Counted from the stretch's first letter, positions 11,060 through 24,668 are shown. The stretch: 64,000 bases of DNA from Coprinellus micaceus (GCA_951394405.1 OX596342.1:248001-312000); one strand, 5' to 3'. Numbers and translations are program-made. Notes: generated by a model from the letters alone, not told the origin.

Positions 11060-13237
11060 TAGGTGGTGTATCCACGGTATACAAGGCCAATTGTTCCGAT
11101 ATGTAATAGGAAGGCACGGTACAAATACATGCCTATGACTACGGTACGAGAACACAAACTAAGCCAAGTGGGAGATGGATGGCGTTCCGTGTCGGATTCT
11201 GCTGTCAATCAAGCCCCTTTCAACGCAATACAAGCGCCGGTTGCGTTGTCCTTATTGATTCACAAGGTATGGTCTCATTCTGTGTGCCACTTCCCAAATA
11301 TGATGATGATTTCTAGGCTTTCCAGGGAGGGCCACCGCAACGACATGCACGAATGGGTAGCTGTGCCGGTCGTACGCAACCTATTCAGGGATCACGCTAA
11401 TTAAGCGCCCGTCGCATCGGCCTCGGCCGAGTTCCCGAAACACCCCCTTCCATTTGTAAGGTTGATGAGATTGGGACATTCACAGGATCCGTAGAGCCTG
11501 TGAGGCGGAGCGAATAAGATTAGTGGCGTTCAAGTTTTCAAGGGCGGCTTGCTCAGCAGGGTCGTCTAGTCCCATTGTGGCACTGTCACATATGGCCGTT
11601 TTCTTCGCGAGTACTGAAAGTACTCACAGAATGACCAAGACCCAACCACCATTCAGACATCCAGAATATACCTCATACAAACTCGTAGCGACTTCTCAAT
11701 TCAACCGAACGTGCAAAATGGCGAATGCTTACTCATCGCCCTCGCTCGGTTTATGCTTCCGCTGCGATATTTTCTCTTCAGTTAACTGTAAAGGACGCAA
11801 CGCCCCAGCTGTTAGGACCCGTCTCTCCAACGCCTTTATCACGTTGGTACCCCGGCCCCAATCGAGGCTCTCGCCCCCCCGATCACTGCCCGTCACTCCC
11901 GGGCAACGGAATTTCATCCCGAGAGAAGGTTGATCTCGGATATAGCAGGGAGGGATATCCGAGCTTCTCCAGCTTCTCCCTTCCTATCTGGCTCTGTGTC
12001 CGGATGGCCTCGCAAGGAAGGACCATCGCCTTTCCGTCAAGGCTCTCACTCATTTTCCAAAGCCCTTCAGAGCCGCGTCGGTCACTGCGTACCCATCCGA
12101 GGACACGATGACAAGCTCCATTCGGGGAGGGTCATCGTCACTCCTTCGTTAAACTCTCTTGCCGTTACCGCACGAGGCGTAATTTTGCCTACACGAGAAC
12201 AAGGTAGGGAGGGTATTACCTATACTTCGTGGATCCGGCCTAATACTCTACATGACTCTGGGGGGATCCTTCAAATACAGGTGGGATATCGCGGAGACCC
12301 TCCGTATAAGTCACCATTGACTCGTGAGGATACTACCAAAGAACCCGCCATGAAGGAGCATGCCTAGACCGAGAGTGGCTACGTTTGGGAAGACACGCAA
12401 CATACTCTCCAGTTCCCGACACGACTTTTTGAACGCGCATCCGTCAGCTTTGGGCTGGGGATAGCATCTCAATTCGCACGAGCAGACGAGATGGCGATGT
12501 TCAAGTAAAGGCTGTTAATCTTCGCCCTTCGAACACCCTCTCGAATGCTTTGCGGAGGCGCGACCTGCTGAGGCACTGGAGTTGGCCGAGTGTCCACCTC
12601 GAGGTCGCGAACCCCAGGGAAGATGAACCACTGGGAAAGGTCGAAGATGGCCCTGGAATTTGAGCCAGTACCTCGATCGGAAGGAGTCGAATGGGTGGCG
12701 TTTAGGTGTGTTTGTGTGGATCTTAAACTCGGTCCAAGTAGCGTCTTGAAGATGATAGGCGTCGTTCGGCCATGGATAACCTGAGGAAGGTGAGTTATGT
12801 ACGCGTCGGTTTGGTTACTGACCTCCCCGAGTGTCCACAGCTCCCGGTATTTCATCCCTTGAAGCATCGCGGCAAGGCCGATTTGCATTCCATTCTTTTG
12901 AAGGCTATTTCTGTGCCTTCCCCCTCCTTTCTGTATCGCCTTTGTTGGAAGATATACTATCGAAACATTTCACGAAGAATCCTTGTGGGAAAGTCGCTCG
13001 CCTGAAGGCCGCTTGCTCCTAATACTGTCGTCAGGTTCGAAATGCTGTGGAGAGGAATATCATTGAATTCTCTTCATCCACCCCGCGAACGTGTGCAGGG
13101 GCCCCTGTTCAACGGCTTACAGGCCTGTCTGGATGGTCCAGCCCAAAGTAGTTCTGGGGGGCGGCAAGACCGACGCAGGGCTGCGCCATCACCTCGCAAA
13201 TGAAATGGAGAGTGGTGGGGATCACTTACGCGCCTGG

Positions 13238-13258
13238 TGGTGGTGGTGGTGGTGGTGT
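13238..13258. repeat. (GGT)n microsatellite
   Basis: A run of about seven GGT/TGG triplets in non-coding DNA. Confidence 0.8.
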
Positions 13259-13606
13259 ATACGGCACAAGGTCCCTATAAAGGAACGGCCGGTTTCCGTG
13301 CTCTTCCTCACCCTTTCGAGTGAGACCACGGAACGCTGGTCAGGATTGCTGGGTCGACGACAAAATCAGTCACCTTTCAGCCTCTCCCTTGCAACGTGGA
13401 CTGAATGTAGTGAAGGGAGATCATAGAAAACGGATCGTCCTCACGATGATGTCATTTCTGAGGCTTGAATCCGATTTGCTATTGTCTTCTGGTGATAATG
13501 AAACAAGAGGACGCCGGATCTCATCTGAGACACCTGTCGACGCCGCCGCTGACGATGAGCTCAGGGTAACTATCAGGGGACTTGAGGGTCGTGAGGCTAT
13601 CAAAAG

Positions 13607-13745
13607 ACGGGGAACAGCGTCCAAAGGGCGACGCAATAGGTCGGAGAAGCATTGACGCGACAGGACAGGGAAAGCACCCAAAGGGCGATGCAACAGGACG
13701 GGGAAAGCGTCCAAAGGGCAACGCAATAGGGCGGGGAAGCGTCCG
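13607..13745. repeat. 33-bp minisatellite
   Basis: Units at 13607-13640, 13665-13697, 13698-13730 and a partial one at 13731-13745 share GGGGAAAGCGTCCAAAGGGC followed by GACGCAATAGG. A 24-bp shortened variant lies between the first two. The unit length is a multiple of three, and frames are open on both strands across it, which explains the repetitive pseudo-proteins there. Confidence 0.8.
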
Positions 13746-16700
13746 TTACCCTCATCCACGTATTCATGATTATCCACTATGTTTGCACCTGTAAACACAT
13801 GTCAACGAATCGTTAAAATGCAATCCCATGACTCGCCCACTGTCCCGCATCGCACCGCAAGGCCTGATGTGTCAAACCCCGGCCTTCGCCTTGAGATATT
13901 CGAAGGAACACACACAGGGGTGAGAGCGTGACAGTCAGAGCCCTGACCTTGCCAGCGACAACCGTGCATGGGCGCTTAACTGATAAGATTCGGTTTCTGC
14001 ACTCCGAGCTCCGCCGGAAAACTCCACGTTGAATTCCGGGCACGTTCGCACGTATTGCCACAGCCTCTCTTTCACCTCCGCCGTCACTTCCCCCAAGCCC
14101 TGACCGTGGCCTGGGGCCCACATTCTCCCTCGCCACAGCGCCGCCGGTCCACCTATCATCGCCACTCTTCACACATTCAAGTCAGATGTACGCCACATCA
14201 CTGCGCTGACGTTGTAACTTGGCACATGAACGATTTTGACTCCTACATAATGGCGGTGAACCTTCCGACCTATGGTCAGTTGGGTTTGGGGGTCTTGAGC
14301 TGGATGTGACTTTCTCACTGCGTCCGGTATCCTCGCCCATTGGAATTTAGCTGTTTGGGGACGTACACCGATCGTGTGCATGTGGATTTGATGAGGGTGA
14401 GCTCTCCTTGGGGCGTTGACTCGAACGAGGGAGATGTGTGGGACAGGAGATAGGAGAAAACGGGGGCGTGCTGCTGTAGCTAATCGTGATTCAGGGTAAC
14501 GGTTAGTCGGGTCCTGAGCTGTGGGCTTCTAAGGGGGTGCTTCCCGAAAGGAGTGCTTGGCACAAACTAGTCGCACATTCGTTGATCGTTTGCCCAGCCC
14601 CAATGAAGCTTGGCTCATTACACGTATTGAGCTACGAGTCTAGAAGGCGGGTCGTAGATCTATGAACCCTTGCGAACCCTGATTGGAAGGAGCTGTATTG
14701 CGTTGCGGCCTCTGGCATGCTCGTGCACTACGTACAGGCACGGAGGCGGGCCGCAAGTAATGATTTGGCCGGGAAATGGTAGCCACCATACGTTGGCCCA
14801 GCACCCCTATAAGCTTATGAATCGAGTCCGTTGAAGTTGACAGGGACACCGCGGGAACGCGGGGTCGAGGTTAGACGCCCGAACAACAGTCGTCGTACGC
14901 TAGGGACCATCACTCGCAGGCTGGACGGTGTACGTTCACTCCCTCGTCTGTCTCTTGGGTATCTGAGTCTTGCGCAGTATTGCACAGTCGACATTTGCCG
15001 CCGGGAGGAAAAATTGTGTTCAGGGACGTGTTCATACACCTGCTCACAGCGTGGCCAGGGAGCGATAAGGACACGCTTCGTCTCCCAGGGCTGCTTTGAT
15101 GTGGAATGGGGAAGCGACGATTCTAGACCGATTTTAACATAAGTATAGGCGCCGTGCCAGATTGCCAGGCAGCAAGGTCATGAAAGGGAGGTTGAAGCCC
15201 AGGGTATAGCTTAGGGACGTAGTTCGTGGTGACGACGGCGCAGGGATGAACGGAATTAGACTTGCCCCCGCCTCCGCTTCCAGAGAAAGGCTTGCCTTTA
15301 CCTGGGACACGGGCCCGTCCCTGACCTTCCCCACCCTCTGGATTCAAGGATTGTGATAAGCTAGAGACTATGCACGGCAATTCCCGAGGCGTAGTTTTAT
15401 TCTAATTCTAGTGAGTATCTAGCCGTAATGTCGGTAAGTATGAGTCCAATCGAAGGTTAAGGCGTAACTTGACTCGTCGGATTCCCGGGCCTAAGCCTCT
15501 CACGATAGCCTGAGGGCTACAAACATGTACATTTTCATACTGGGGTGTGAATGGAGTTAGCGTAGCTCTACGGAATGCAGGAGGAAGCTGTGGAATGGTG
15601 TGGCTTAAGCTAAAATATAGAAGTCACCATCGACCGCGCAAACCATGTATTTGGATGCACGTCAATAGGCGTTTGGGGGAGGTGTATAGCCTAAGCGCTC
15701 GTGTCTGACTGATGTACGAGGAATCGTCTCACAGATCCGGCAGCATCTCTTCCACCATTTGGAAAGATCGGAGGTAGGTACTCGTAATCGGGCAAGGTAC
15801 CTGAGAAGCAATGCAACAGCAGTCGATTCTAAAATACTAATAGACCATACAAGGTATTGGAACCAATAGTTGGTGTGGATATAGAAGGTTAGGCTCGAAC
15901 GTCCCTAGGGGCTCTGTGAGATAAAGGTACTGGACTTGTAGCCAACACCCTACTTCAAGGCCCATTAACGACTGGATTCGAGCTCAATGAGGGCGAATGA
16001 ACGTGCCGATACTACTGTGCTTAACGACATATAGGAATGAAAGTGGCAACGGGCTGGACCGGTGAGTGATTCAACGCCAGCCACATATTAATACCCAACA
16101 CCTCGTGCCGTATAAAGCCTGAATAACCCACAACGGGCAGCGAATCCCCACATGTGTTTAATCGACTCAACCCCAAGCCTAGAAATGAACTATAGCAAGG
16201 CGAAGTCATTACATGCAATCAGTACCGTATCTCTAATTTTACGATGAATTAGAGAAGGCTAAATAGAATGCTTGGTAGTCTCCTTGAGGCCGGCGTTCAA
16301 TAAATTTGGGGATCCCTTGCATATTAGCGCCCAGGAAGGACGAGTGACTCGATCGATCGTTATCAATGCCAGACCCAGCCGCTTCCAGCCTTTGATGTGA
16401 GCCTATTCTGTTTAGAACTCGCGCAGCAGGGCGCTCTACTGTAAGTCTGAGGTTGTGAGAGCGTTGTCGCTATGCACCTGTGAAACATCCTGTTCGGACA
16501 ACAATGCGCGAGCCTCATTTTGGCCACGTTTTGGGCATTTACGCAGAGTTAGTTCTAGAAGGTCTACGTACGTAGTTTTGCGGAATGGTTTTAATGCACG
16601 GGTGTGTCCCAGTAAAATTGGACATTCGATGAACACTTAGATAGTCATTATGCGCACACAACGGGCTCATCAACTTCCAAACCCAATTGGAACGTGTCGA

Positions 16701-17843
16701 TACTATACTTGGTGCACTGTACGGAGAAGGAGGGAAGTCCGAAGGTCCCTAGTACCTCAATAGGATGGGGCTCCTTTCAGGGTACCTGGACAAACACCGG
16801 ATTTAGGTTAAGCGCTCAAGATCGTCGCACGGTGTGTTAAGGTGACACTCTCAAGCTGATTCGCCCTCTACAGTCCAAGGGGGGAAGATCGGCGGTGGAG
16901 AAACGAGATGTTCCCACTTTCCAACCCTAAACGTGTAAAGAGGGCATTATTTGAACACGATGCCTCGTTGTGACATGCCGCTTCCACGCGGAAGGTGATC
17001 ATCCCTTCGCAGCTCCCTTGAAGGAAGGGTCCGTGTACATAACGAAGTAGGCTATAAGCATTAATGGGGAGGGCCATCCCCAGGGACCATTCATATCAGG
17101 ATAGTCAAAGGGTAAGTAAGGAAAGGGCCTCGACCCGTTGTGTCCAGGAGCTTGCGCTTCTGCCTCGGTGGGCGCCGCCTCCCCTAGTTTACTGATATGT
17201 AAGAGTCGTTGGGGCCGCCCGGTCTTACACTCCCTCCGCCGGTCTTGCAATTCAATGACCTCTCCAATTGAACGTGAGCTCCAAGACCGCCTCCGAAGGT
17301 CTCCGACGGGGCCAATGGAGTGATTAACTCCACACGGGAAGCAGGATGATCGGACGGCAACTGGTCCGAACTCCGTGCGAAATCAATTGGGGATTGGATT
17401 CGATCCAACTTTACACCGGTTTACCGTCACGCATTGACTCGGATGGGCAAAGGTCTCTAGTTGTTCCTTTCCTTTATCTTCTCTCTTCTTCTTTCCCGCC
17501 CTTTCTCTATCGTCCGCCTCTGACTCTCTTTCATCTGGTGTCGTTCTGCTCTGATAGACAGACAGCTCGACGTCCCATCTTTGGTGTTCCCAGGCGACCA
17601 CTTCAAATTTCACTTGACTTGACGTTTCACTCTACTCGGGCGTATTCACCTTTTCGCGGGTACAACGCGATACATTCCGGCATATAGTTGATACACACAC
17701 ACCGCAAGCTCGCCAGCCCGCTGAGCCATACCCATCGACGTTCCACCTTCATCGGACTCGTACGACCTCCACCGCCCGGAACTCTCGACGCCACGGACGG
17801 ACTCCCCCATCCCAAAAGCCCGAAGGCGAGCTTGACTACAACC

Positions 17844-19547
17844 ATGCACGCATTGCCCACACCTTTCACTGTCGCCGAGTCCCCCTCCTCTTCCACATCA
17901 TCGCTCTCGCTCTCACTTTCGCCGTCCTCCCCCTCATGCACCCCCTCGACCTCCTTCTCCTCGCTCCACCCATCGTCTGACTCTCTTCCGGCCCCTTCGC
18001 CACCGCTCATCATCCCCGAGTACCTCGCCCACCACAACCTCACGCAGGCCGATGGGGAACTGTGGTTCGACGACGGCAACCTCATCATCCTTAGTGAGGG
18101 TACCGCGTTCAGAGTGTATAGGGGGTTACTGTCCAAGAGGAGCTCCGTCTTTGGGGATATGTTCGAGTTTCCGCCGCCCAAGGAGGGAAACGAGATTGTC
18201 GAGGGCGTACCCGTCGTAAGGACGTGGGACAGCGCGCTGGATATGGGCAGATTTTTGAGGGCTATTCTCGATTCAGAGTGAGTAGCAAACTACCTGTCTA
18301 CCTCGCTCCGCTATCCCCGTCCCCACTCCGATCCGTGCTTCTCCCGCTCGGCGCTTAGTTAAAGCGGGAGGGACAAAGTGGATGCGGGAGACGGCGTCTA
18401 GCGAACGAAGACGTTCTAACCCAACCCTAACCACACAGGTTCTTCCTTCCACCACCCGCTCCAACTTCAATCTCCCTACTCGAATCAATCCTCCGCCTCT
18501 CCACAAAATACAACGTCCCCCACCTTCGCTCACGCGCCACGTCCCACCTTCTCACCACCTACCCCACTACCCTCGCCTCTTGGCGCAAACGCGACTCCAC
18601 TCGCACCATCCCTTCTGTAGAGAACACGCCTTTCGTCGTTCTCAATTTGGCGAGGGAGTTCGATCTCCCATGGCTCATCCCCAGCGTGGCGTATTGCATC
18701 AGCAGCCACGACATTGGGAAGACGCTGGAAGGCGCCGAGTGGAAGGAAGGTGGCGAGGCCAAGGTACCGGTTTCGGATAGGCATCGTGTACTCGGCGAGA
18801 GGGACGCATCTTCGAGAGGTACGGAGAGTAAGGAGAACTGGGTCCACCTCTCCTACGCCGACATCAAGATGTGCGTCAAGGGAAGAAATAACATCCTTAT
18901 GCGTCAGAACTCTATGGCGCTCGCACTTGCTAAGGGGTTCCCTGGATCCGCTCAGCCTACTGGAGTGGTGACGCCGCCGCAGGTTGCTCTGCCCCAGGTG
19001 GCTAATCAACCTCCTCTGGGCGGTACGCCGGTTCTAAACCTGGTTCCACCAACTGGTTTGCCTGGGCTGGTCCCCGGCCAGGCTCCCGCTCCGCTTCCTC
19101 TGCCTCAACAAGTTCAACCTCAAGGTGTCCCCATTCAAGCCCCTCAGCCTCAGCCCGCGTCAAGCGCCAGCGGGTGCTCTACACCGGAGGCTTGCACGCA
19201 GACGCGCCATCGGTGCGCTGAGATCCTTACAAGGTGGGGCACTGCGGGCTTCCTTGATTTCTTTGATGAGCAGTACACCGCTTTCGCTCCTAACCTGTGC
19301 ACCCATTGCGTAGGACGGATGAAGGAGTGGTGCAAGGAGAAGAGCGAGGAGATGTGGGATGGGTTGCCCGGATGTTTCGGGTTCGAGTGTGGAGAGGTGA
19401 GTCGCCTAATGGACTTTCTACCCAAAGGTTTACGCCATAACTAACTACTTCATATCTTCCCTCCTCTCGCGACAGGACGCGCATGGCCACCAAACCACCC
19501 CTTGGGAAGAACTTGAACGGATTCGTGCGCTCTCTCTGACTGCCTAA
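17844..19547 (+). CDS. BTB/POZ domain protein with a Pro/Gln-rich insert
   Basis: The ATG at 17844 (after ACAACC) starts a serine-rich leader. It is followed by the classic Agaricomycete BTB core: DGELWFDDGNLIILSEG, FRVYRGLLSKRSSVFGDMF. Introns are at 18278-18438 (161 nt) and 19397-19475. After the first intron the BTB back part (LLESILRLSTKYNVPHLRSRA) and a helical region (VVLNLAREFDLPWLIPSVAY) continue the usual family order. An unusual low-complexity insert of about 80 residues, rich in Pro, Gln, Val and Leu (roughly 18,950-19,160), separates this from a cysteine-containing tail (LCTHCVGRMKEW, GCFGFECGE). Stop TAA is at 19545-19547. BTB proteins of this type are usually of unknown substrate. 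The exons fit well; the insert is either a real linker or a recent expansion. Confidence 0.87.
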
Positions 19548-20091
19548 ACATACCCCGTCTCCGGCCCCTCGATCGTTGCTGGCGTCGCACCTACGTTGCG
19601 GAGGGTGGTAGATGTGGCGCGTGCAATGGTGGTGGGGCATCGGGGCGGGTTGATCCTCGCTCTATCCAGCCAGTCCTCCCATAGTGGACGGTGGTAAGCG
19701 TGGACCGGCAGGAGGCGTGGGGGTGCGTGGGGGCGGTGTGGGGGCGGTAGAGGTTACCGATTAGATGTGCTTTATGGCCAGCGGAGTGGACAATTCAGTT
19801 CGTTGTAGACGGCCTAGGTATGATTCCGTTTTCCTATATGTAGATTTCGTGTTTTCGTGTTATGTTTCTACCCCCTTCCTGCCTTCGTTCCCGCGTTCCG
19901 CATCCCGCGTCCCGCCTCTCACCTTTACCTATGTTTCCCCGTTTGTTGTCATATCCACGCCCATTTCTAACTTACGTTCGGTGGATTCGCTTAATATTCT
20001 TCTTGCCCTGTTGTTTCTCCCGTATGTAGATAGTCTGGTTCGCTGAGCGAACAATCGTTGTATTTACTGTAGGTCTGTATTCACTGTGTTC

Positions 20092-20210
20092 GCTTCGCCT
20101 CCATCTCCATCCCTCTCCTCTCCATCACACTTTCCCCTCCTCACTCGCCCTCGCCCCCCTCTCGCCTCCCTTCCCCCCTCCCCTATTCTCCCGCCCTTCA
20201 CTCTTGGTTT
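20092..20210 (+). other. polypyrimidine tract
   Basis: About 120 bases almost entirely C and T on the plus strand, downstream of the BTB gene. Such tracts often mark basidiomycete promoters or untranslated leaders, but no gene start follows within reach. Confidence 0.5.
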
Positions 20211-21734
20211 GATTCTAACGGAAGGACTCGGATCGGTGAGTACAACCTAGAAGCATACGCCACGACACCCAAGGGCATCCGACGAAGTGGACAGGACAGG
20301 GTACTATGCTATCTAGGGTACCAAACCGGATCCGCGAAGGATATGGCTACCCTGTCTACTTAATACCGGCTAGGTACTCGTGCCAGGCAGGATTGTTTGC
20401 GGTACCGGTGCGTTTGGGGCTGAGTAACGGGATGATTCTAGGATTCTGCCCCGTCCTCGGATCGCCGTACGCCACACATGCAGGACCGCGACGTCGATGC
20501 GGTTCCGACGCCCTTTGGAAAGGGAGCAACCGGACTCAAGGGAAGGCGATGATCCTCACTTCATGACGAAGTGATCCGTTCGAACTCGCAGAAGAAACCG
20601 AGCCGATACCACGCCGAAACTGAGAACGGAAGACACGGGAAAAGTAGGGAGAAGCTCGGACTTTGAGTGTGGTCTATCCGAGGCTGAGGTGCTTGAGGGG
20701 TGATGGACCTGGTGGGCGGCGGGCAGCGATCGGTTTTGGTTTGGGCGGTCTGCAAAGGGTCTTGATTGATTCCCGGGTAGGAATGCGAAAACAGGGTTCG
20801 CGGGAAGGGTCCTCGCCGTTGGGGCGGCGTTGAGTCTACTCGAGTCTACTGAAGAAAACTTCGCAAGGGAGACGGCCCCGGTGAGGACGATGATGAAGTG
20901 TTGGGTATTTTTGCCCCGGTCCAAGTAAGAAGCCGATGGGATTGCGTATGAGGTAGATTCAGAATGGCAGTCGGAACGGCCCTCGAGTTTCAGTCAGCCA
21001 GCCATACCGTATTTGTGATATGCGACCCAGATAAGCAAGCAACCCTTGTGTGCTTGGACGCCACTAGTTATTTTAGCCCCGCCTCACGGATTGTAGAGCC
21101 CCGGTGCGTCACTTATCTCGTCAACATCGGCAATTGATTGGTTAAAGAGATAGCGTTTCGGTCCCTCGACCCGGTCGGTTGTTCATGCCGATATGATGGG
21201 CGCTTATTTTTCGCGTCATCGCCGAATGTGTTGCTAAGCACTGGTGTGGCTTAGCAATCCCACTCTGCCTAGAATTGGAGAGTACAAGCCACCCTCCTTG
21301 GGGGGCCTAGACTTCATTCGGCTCTGTGGGGGGTGAACCCAGAATTCCATCACATCCACTATACTAGCGCAAGAGCGCCGCGAACTAACGCTCAAAGGAA
21401 CAGGAAAGAATCAGGCTCCCACGCCAGGCTCAATGCTCCTAAGCCCCCCTCGAACGTCAGCCGTATGAAGCCATCATCACTCATTGGCCCCTCAGTGAAC
21501 CCTTCCTCTGCTGTATCGCATTCGACATAGCCAATGTCCGTCGAGGACCCTCATTCGAAAGACACGTTCGGAGGCACCGCCGGTGTTGCCCAATAGGGCC
21601 TTGAACTCATCTATTTGGTACTCCTAGGCCAATCTGAGCGCCTAGTAAAGTAGTCCCTCCCGCGTCAGCTGGTGTTCAGTCTCTGGAGCCGTTGGTAGCT
21701 GGGGTAGGTTGGGGGTTCGTTTGCGGAGCCTAGT

Positions 21735-22060
21735 CGTAGCTCAATCGAAGCTTGAACTCGGCCAATCTTATCTCATCTTGGAGAAAGGGGCTTCTGCTGG
21801 TGATTGAGTGCCGATGCCTGGCAAGATATTGCGTCCTCAAGCGAGGTTGAAGGTTACCGCGGGGGTTGTAAATATGCCCGCCACGCTTACCCATGGTCTA
21901 CCTCTCTACTTCGAAACAATATCGACAATCCAGTGGGTAAGAAACGTCGTTGCTATGACTGTGCGTCCCACTGCGGGAGGCGCAGCTGTGGGAGTCCCAC
22001 AATTTTGGCAGTTGTCCAACGGTGGAAATGTGAATACGGCCACGATGACTGATTTTGAAA
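21735..22060 (+). repeat. dispersed repeat, copy 1
   Basis: This segment resembles 24196-24520 over its whole length. It includes a 24-bp exact match (21794-21817 with 24262-24285), the shared word CCAATCTTATCT, and GGAAATGTGAATA. It is probably an old non-coding transposon fragment. Confidence 0.6.
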
Positions 22061-24195
22061 CGCGCCTAAAACGTGTCCCAAAATGGGCCTCGTGCATCAT
22101 CTTCCGGGCACAACGGTCCAGATACTGCGCAACAGCAACACTCACAGTCGCCGTATCACAGTATAGCGTCTTCCGAGCTGCGGAATGTCGAAGAGAGAGT
22201 AAGCTCTGGTTTCGCGGATTGACTCACGGGCGTCGACCGTTTGAGCCATGAATGCGGGCGAACGCCGTACATTCGCTTCTCTCCGAATTCATGAAGGGCC
22301 ACTGGCGTTCAAGACTGGTTCGTTGATCGTACCCTAATTGGTTATGAAGCCGAAACCCGCTTGGGTCCTTGGAATGGACTACTGGTTACACGCGACTGGC
22401 CAACCAATCACCAGTTGATGCTGGAGGCATCACTGACCTACACAACCATATCTACACCACCGTGTTCCCTGAACGCTAATAATAGGGAGGTCAGCAGGCC
22501 CTGAAGGCAACACTCTCTATCACGAGCGCCTGACAACGAATGTTCGAGCGGCTCGAGAGCAGCTGAAATCTCGAAGAGCGACAACCGTTTACTTATCGCG
22601 CACGAGCGCTTAAGCTGTACACCTTCCTCCGAGGCCAGTAGAAATGGGACCAACCCCGTACAGGGCCGCGTTGACAGTCCATAGAGTCTGCCATACGTCA
22701 ATCATATCATTTTCTATTCCACACCGTGCGGTTTATATGGCTACTGATACATGAAGGCAGTTTGCCTTTCATTCCACTCCTGTAATATATGAAGTCAACC
22801 ATGAAAGTACGTAAAGCTGTTGGCCTCAAGCCACGAGGTACTTGGGTCCAGCAACCGCCGTCCAACATACATACTGAAGCTCGAGTCACACCCCTAAGAA
22901 TGAGTGTGCATCTGAGATCGCATCACTTCTTTGTCTATCTTATCAGAGTTCAGGGTAAGAACTGAGGAAACAGCTTCGGCGCAATTCTCCTAGTACCGCG
23001 CATGATTCTGGGAAGCTCCTATCCCCGTTTTCCGTCATGGGGCCGCCATTTCCATCTTTCAGGAGGTTTGTATATATGAAAGCAACCTGTCTTCCCAGGG
23101 GCCATCAACATGCCCTCCGAAATGAACTGGGGTCGCCTCCTCATGTCCTGTTAAAACACCATTGAACTTGAGGCATGGTCGTGCTCCCTGTGGAATAGGC
23201 TGCATGTGGGTGCATAATGACCTTACAAATGCGGGCCCACTTCCCGCTGGCAAAGTTGGCTGTGCAATACTGCGTGAGGAACACTAGTTGGAAGACAGAG
23301 CGGAAATATGTGTGGTGTTCTTTGCCCGGGGCGACGGTTCGTTCGCTGAGGACATGCGCGCCTTTTAAGACCCAACCCGGGCCCCGCGGTACCTGTGTCG
23401 GTGGACTTGGATTCATATGGTGACTGTCATTTACAGGCCGTATCATTGTGGCCTACCCCACTGTACGCGGTCCGTGAACACGTCAGTGACCACGATTCTG
23501 TAGCCCCATCCAATCAACTTTCGCCTTCTGGGAGCGTACGCAAGAACGTGTAACGAATTAAGCTTCCTTGAGAGGCGCCGATAATCAGCTAAAATGCGAC
23601 AAGCCGGCCCCTATCCTTACCCCTTTCCGGAAGCATCATCCCAGTAGCCTATAAGTTAGACGGTCTAAGGCTAACTCCCACCTTACCCGGATTCCGCTAG
23701 AGAAGGACGCTAACCATATTCCCCATCTTCCATCCCACACTGCGACTCTGAGCTTGGTCGAAGATGTCGGTTTCCTGACTGACTTCATTCGAGCCAACGC
23801 CCCAAATAGAGATGACACTCTCGTCCCATACACTCCACGTTTCGAAAGAGGTGGATCAAAACGGACGATTCAGAGGCTATAGGGCGCACCAAGGGAGTCC
23901 CGTCCAGACTTACCCCAGCACGACACTAGCTCTACAGCACAACCTTAATCTGGGTTGTAGGAGTAACATTCCTCCAGACTCATGATGTCTAGTCACAGAG
24001 CATCATGGTGCCCATTTGAATCGCCAACGGGGATTGGGGGTGCGTTGGGAACGGTGATGGTTAGGCAAGCCAGCAACACCGAGTGACTCGAGAGGACGAG
24101 CTGGTGAGGCCTTAGGAGGTGCGAAGGGCTTGGCCCGAGAGAGTACCTCGGCGTCCAGGCAATCTCGCCTATATCTCTTTCGCCAGTGCATTAGT

Positions 24196-24520
24196 TAGTC
24201 GGAGCTCAATCGGACCTCGAACCTACCCAATCTTATCTTATCTAGGAGAAGGGCGACGGCTCTGCTGGTGATTGAGTGCCGATGCGTTGCGTAGTCAAGT
24301 GGAGTTGAAGATTCCCTCACTGCGAGAATTCGGATATATGCCTCTCATCTGCTTAGCCTAGCGCTATCCCCCTATCTTGAGACAACTTTCCTGGGCTTAG
24401 ATCGGTTCAAGGGAAAGAAACCTCGGCGGTTGGATTGGCTAGACATCCAACATATTTGTCCGCCTCGAACTACGGAAATGTGAATAAGACCGCGATGGTC
24501 GATTTTTACCTTATCCGACC
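24196..24520 (+). repeat. dispersed repeat, copy 2
   Basis: Second copy of the segment at 21735-22060, in the same orientation and with many small gaps. It ends about 150 bp before the F-box gene at 24669. Confidence 0.6.
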
Positions 24521-24668
24521 ATCCTTGCTTATTTTATTTTTCGCCTTCAAGCATGTTCAAGCACTCCGCCCATCACCGTGGGAAACGGTGGCCTCCACCC
24601 AAACTTAATCGTGATCATGATGGCGTTGGCAGACGTTCCTCTTTGACTCTCAACTTTCGACTTTCAAC

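Larger units (their letters stand above)
11060..17843. other. long gene-poor stretch
   Basis: No reading frame here shows recognisable domains, codon bias or a consistent exon pattern. The frames longer than 100 codons (for example 11523-11933, 12469-12888, 13421-13798 on either strand) look random or repeat-derived. The region does contain a 33-bp minisatellite (13607-13745), a (GGT)n run near 13238-13258, two copies of the dispersed TAAGCGCCC word (11402, and 13970 reversed), and a pyrimidine-rich leader of the next gene around 17458-17520. It may be transposon remnant too decayed to identify by eye. Confidence 0.5.
19548..24668. other. gene-poor stretch with decayed repeats
   Basis: No convincing gene was found on either strand. 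The stretch includes a strongly pyrimidine-rich tract (20092-20210), a reversed copy of the TAAGCGCCC word (21198-21206), and two related ~320 bp segments listed separately (21735-22060 and 24196-24520). Frames such as 21808-22251 lie inside the repeat and show no domain. The last few dozen bases (CTCAACTTTCGACTTTCAAC, ending just before 24669) form the leader of the next F-box gene. Confidence 0.5.

Noticed and set aside
12469..12888. A 139-codon minus-strand frame in the gene-poor region
   Set aside because: Composition and content look random; no domain or intron support.
13238..13745. CRISPR-like array
   Set aside because: The repeats are contiguous minisatellite units without unique spacers, and the genome is eukaryotic.
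13421..13798. Repetitive minus-strand protein of 125 codons
   Set aside because: It is a by-product of the 33-bp minisatellite.
17688..17843. Upstream extension of the BTB gene at 17844
   Set aside because: The extended frame would start at TTG; the ATG at 17844 is the first proper start and precedes the conserved part.
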